Assembly: GCF_003610895.1 (NCBI RefSeq)
Contig: NZ_MCAS01000042.1
Coordinates: forward strand, 1 to 61,961
From: Paraburkholderia fungorum
Lineage (GTDB): Bacteria > Pseudomonadota > Gammaproteobacteria > Burkholderiales > Burkholderiaceae
Direction of reading: 5' to 3'
Length of the DNA: 61,961 nucleotides
Below are positions 59,798-61,961 of this stretch, piece after piece. Position numbers and translations under genes: made by a program. How positions within the stretch are numbered: the stretch's first letter is position 1; every line of letters begins with the position of its first letter. The notes under the pieces are model-generated. The model searched no databases. It was not told the origin of the DNA and saw only the letters and a program-made list of their open reading frames with translations.

Positions 59798-60869
59798 CGC
59801 AGCGATTGTCGACGCACGGCCGGCAATCGGATTTTTCGAGCGTTACCTGACGGTCTGGGTTGCGCTCTGCATCGTGGGCGGCATCCTGGTCGGGCAGGTA
59901 TTTCCCCAGCTCTTCCAGGCAATTGGCCGCATGGAAGTGGCTCAGGTGAATCTTCCGGTCGGCGTGCTGATCTGGGTGATGATCATCCCGATGCTGGTCA
60001 AGATAGATTTTTCCGCGATGACCCAGGTTAAGAGCCAATGGCGCGGCATTGGCGTCACGCTATTCGTGAACTGGTTCGTCAAGCCATTCTCGATGGCATT
60101 GCTCGGCTGGATTTTCATCCGCCATGTGTTCGCGCCGTGGCTTCCCACCGGCCAGCTCGACAGCTATATCGCCGGCTTGATCCTGCTGGCCGCAGCCCCC
60201 TGCACGGCGATGGTGTTCGTGTGGTCGCAACTCTGCAAAGGCGATCCGTACTTCACGTTATCGCAAGTGGCGCTCAACGACTCCATCATGATCGTTGCCT
60301 TTGCACCGCTCGTCGCGCTGCTGCTCGGCCTGTCGGCGATTACGGTGCCGTGGGATACGTTGATCATTTCAGTTGTCCTGTACATCGTCATCCCCGTCAT
60401 CCTCGCCCAGTTGTTGCGACGACATCTGCTGACCAGAGGCGAAACGTATTTCCGACAAGCGGTCGCGCACCTTGGTCCGTATTCGATCAGCGCATTGCTC
60501 GCGACACTGGTGCTGCTGTTTGCGTTTCAGGGGCAGGCGATCGTCAAGGAACCGCTGGTTATCGCCATGCTCGCGGTGCCGATCCTGATACAGGTGTTTT
60601 TCAATTCTGGCCTCGCGTACCTCCTGAATCGGCGTCTCGGCGTCGCGCACTGTGTTGCCGGCCCTTCCAGTCTGATCGGCGCCAGTAACTTCTTTGAGCT
60701 GGCGGTCGCCACGGCAATCAGTCTGTTCGGCTTCCATTCCGGAGCAGCCCTGGCAACGGTGGTAGGCGTGCTGATCGAAGTGCCGGTCATGCTGTTCGTC
60801 GTTGGCATGGTCAACCGTTCCCAGCACTGGTACGAAGCGAATCACAGCACCAAGGGACAACCGTTATGA
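59784..60869 (+). CDS. acr3: Arsenite efflux transporter Acr3
   Basis: This inner-membrane carrier exports arsenite. The 361-residue protein has ten predicted helices and the Acr3 motifs: RYLTVWVALCIVGGILVGQVFP, PVGVLIWVMIIPMLVKIDF, the essential Cys in AAAPCTAMVFVWSQLCKGDP, and the C-terminal GPSSLIGASNFFELAVATAISLFG. The ATG at 59784 follows GAGGAA inside the arsC end. It overlaps the next arsC by 4 bases. Confidence 0.96.
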   Translation: MSSTDAAIVDARPAIGFFERYLTVWVALCIVGGILVGQVFPQLFQAIGRMEVAQVNLPVGVLIWVMIIPMLVKIDFSAMTQVKSQWRGIGVTLFVNWFVKPFSMALLGWIFIRHVFAPWLPTGQLDSYIAGLILLAAAPCTAMVFVWSQLCKGDPYFTLSQVALNDSIMIVAFAPLVALLLGLSAITVPWDTLIISVVLYIVIPVILAQLLRRHLLTRGETYFRQAVAHLGPYSISALLATLVLLFAFQGQAIVKEPLVIAMLAVPILIQVFFNSGLAYLLNRRLGVAHCVAGPSSLIGASNFFELAVATAISLFGFHSGAALATVVGVLIEVPVMLFVVGMVNRSQHWYEANHSTKGQPL

Positions 60870-61288
60870 ACGTCACGATCTATCACAACCCCGATTGCGG
60901 CACGTCGCGCAACACGCTGGCCATGATCCGCAATGCCGGGATTGAGCCGGAAGTCATCGAGTATCTGAAGAACCCGCCTGATCGCGCTACGCTGAAGAGT
61001 CTGATCGAACGCGCGGGCCTCACCGTGCGCGCCACGCTGCGCGAAAAGGGCACGCCGTATGCCGAACTCGGCCTCGCGGAAACATCTTTAAGCGATGAGC
61101 AGTTGCTCGACGCGATGATGGAACATCCGATCCTGATTAACCGCCCGTTTGTCGCCACACCGCTTGGTGTGCGCCTGTGCCGGCCCTCGGAGCTGGTGCT
61201 CGACATCCTGCCTGCTGCACAGAAAGGCTCATTCACGAAAGAAGATGGCGAGCAGGTGGTCGATAGCGAAGGAAAAAGGCTTCTCTAA
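60866..61288 (+). CDS. arsC: Arsenate reductase, glutaredoxin-linked type
   Basis: The 140-residue enzyme belongs to the ArsC family of plasmid R773 type: IYHNPDCGTSRNTLAMIRNAG with the catalytic Cys, VIEYLKNPP, and the arsenate-site Arg in HPILINRPFVATPLGVRLCRPSE. It uses glutathione and glutaredoxin. It is the second, unrelated arsenate reductase of this operon. Starts and stops overlap both neighbours. Confidence 0.96.
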   Translation: MNVTIYHNPDCGTSRNTLAMIRNAGIEPEVIEYLKNPPDRATLKSLIERAGLTVRATLREKGTPYAELGLAETSLSDEQLLDAMMEHPILINRPFVATPLGVRLCRPSELVLDILPAAQKGSFTKEDGEQVVDSEGKRLL

Positions 61289-61961
61289 TGACGCAAAACA
61301 TTCCGAACATCAGCGCCCCGCATCTGGACACCCCTGATCTGCAGAAGCTGGACGCACGCGCGGCTTCGCAACACGCTCCGAGAATCCTGTTGCTGTTCGG
61401 CTCGTTGCGTGCGACCTCATACAGCCGGCTTCTCTCGCTCGAAGCCGAACGCATCTTGCGTCACTTCGGTGCGGAAACACGGGTCTTCGATCCGCACGGC
61501 CTGCCGCTGGTGGACAGCGTGCCGGCCGATCATCCGAAGGTGGTCGAACTGCGCAAGCTCTCGGAATGGTCGGAGGGGCACGTATGGTGCAGCCCGGAAC
61601 GTCACGGAACCCTGACGGCGGTCTTCAAGAACCAGATCGACTGGCTGCCGCTTGAAAGCGGCGGCGTCCGCCCCACGCAAGGCCGCACGCTTGCGGTGAT
61701 GCAGGTGTGCGGCGGTTCGCAATCGTTCAACGCCGTGAACGCACTGCGCATTCTCGGCCGGTGGATGCGTATGGTGACGATCCCCAATCAGTCATCAGTG
61801 GCAAAGGCCTGGCGGGAGTTCGACGCGAACGGCCGGATGAAACCCTCGGCATATTACGACCGCGTCGTCGACGTGATGGAAGAACTGTACAAGTTCACGC
61901 TGCTTGTGCGTGACCGCTCGGACTACCTGACCGATCGCTACAGTGAACGGAAAGAAGCGCA
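61288..61961 (+). CDS. arsH: ArsH organoarsenical oxidase (cut by window end)
   Basis: ArsH is an NADPH-dependent FMN protein that oxidises trivalent methylarsenicals to less toxic pentavalent forms. The visible 224 residues have the flavodoxin-like fold: PRILLLFGSLRATSYSRLLSLEAERIL, TRVFDPHGLPLVDSVPADHPKV, EGHVWCSPERHGTLTAVFKNQIDWLPLESGGVRPTQGRTLAVMQVCGGSQSFN. The ATG overlaps the arsC stop (TAATG). The C-terminus is missing only because the window ends. Confidence 0.95.
   Translation, partial: MTQNIPNISAPHLDTPDLQKLDARAASQHAPRILLLFGSLRATSYSRLLSLEAERILRHFGAETRVFDPHGLPLVDSVPADHPKVVELRKLSEWSEGHVWCSPERHGTLTAVFKNQIDWLPLESGGVRPTQGRTLAVMQVCGGSQSFNAVNALRILGRWMRMVTIPNQSSVAKAWREFDANGRMKPSAYYDRVVDVMEELYKFTLLVRDRSDYLTDRYSERKEA

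Noticed and set aside
1..61961. CRISPR arrays or rRNA genes
   Set aside because: No regularly spaced direct repeats of the right length and no rRNA-like sequence were seen on reading the window.

Overview
The window looks like chromosomal DNA of a Burkholderiaceae bacterium, most probably Paraburkholderia or Burkholderia. This rests on the GC-rich coding style, Burkholderia-type porin and CsbD genes, an OtsA trehalose gene and the kind of phage genes present. No database search was possible, so the genus is an inference. It contains a core-genome stretch, one nearly complete temperate prophage, and a stress and metal-resistance region on the right.

Positions 1-16856 are ordinary chromosome with local scars. 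The 3' end of an IS30-family transposase is followed by a large imperfect inverted repeat and a perfect hairpin repeat. Then come otsA, a DHA2-type MFS exporter, a YbhB-like protein, a vsr-dcm pair, small stress-type genes, a glutathione transferase, a truncated porin, and a compact minus-strand cluster (AraC regulator, PhzF, RidA, three-gene polar amino-acid ABC transporter, NylB-like serine hydrolase). It ends at a tRNA-Arg(CCU).

Positions about 16857-49620 hold a prophage of about 33 kb. A tyrosine integrase is followed by an AbiTii-like candidate defence gene. A leftward early operon of small genes, a CI-like LexA-type repressor and a rightward Cro/CII/DnaB/replication/antiterminator operon come next. 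The repressor gene is flanked by two clusters of a 15-bp palindrome (ATGCGTG-N-CACGCAT), an OL/OR-like switch. The head genes are lambda-like (Nu1, GpA, gpW, portal, ClpP protease, D, E, FII). The contractile tail genes follow P2 order (V, W/25, J, I, fibres, sheath, tube, E, tape measure, U, X, D). GH108 endolysin, 3TM holin and an orphan adenine methylase complete it. Terminators split the late region before the sheath gene. I could not find the att direct repeat by eye.

Positions 49621-61961 carry a degenerate OmpR-type response regulator, a Rap1a/Tai-like secreted protein, an acid phosphatase/phospholipase-type lipoprotein beside a di-haem cytochrome c peroxidase, an odd XRE fusion protein, a decayed arsR fragment, chrA, another gene remnant, and an arsenic operon arsR-arsI-arsC-acr3-arsC-arsH with a visible operator. 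ArsH runs off the window.

The most notable items are the two-sided operator array, the AbiTii-like gene beside the integrase, the TGCTACA repeats before int, the duplicated tail-fibre tip, the pseudo-receiver regulator and the arsR remnant beside chrA.
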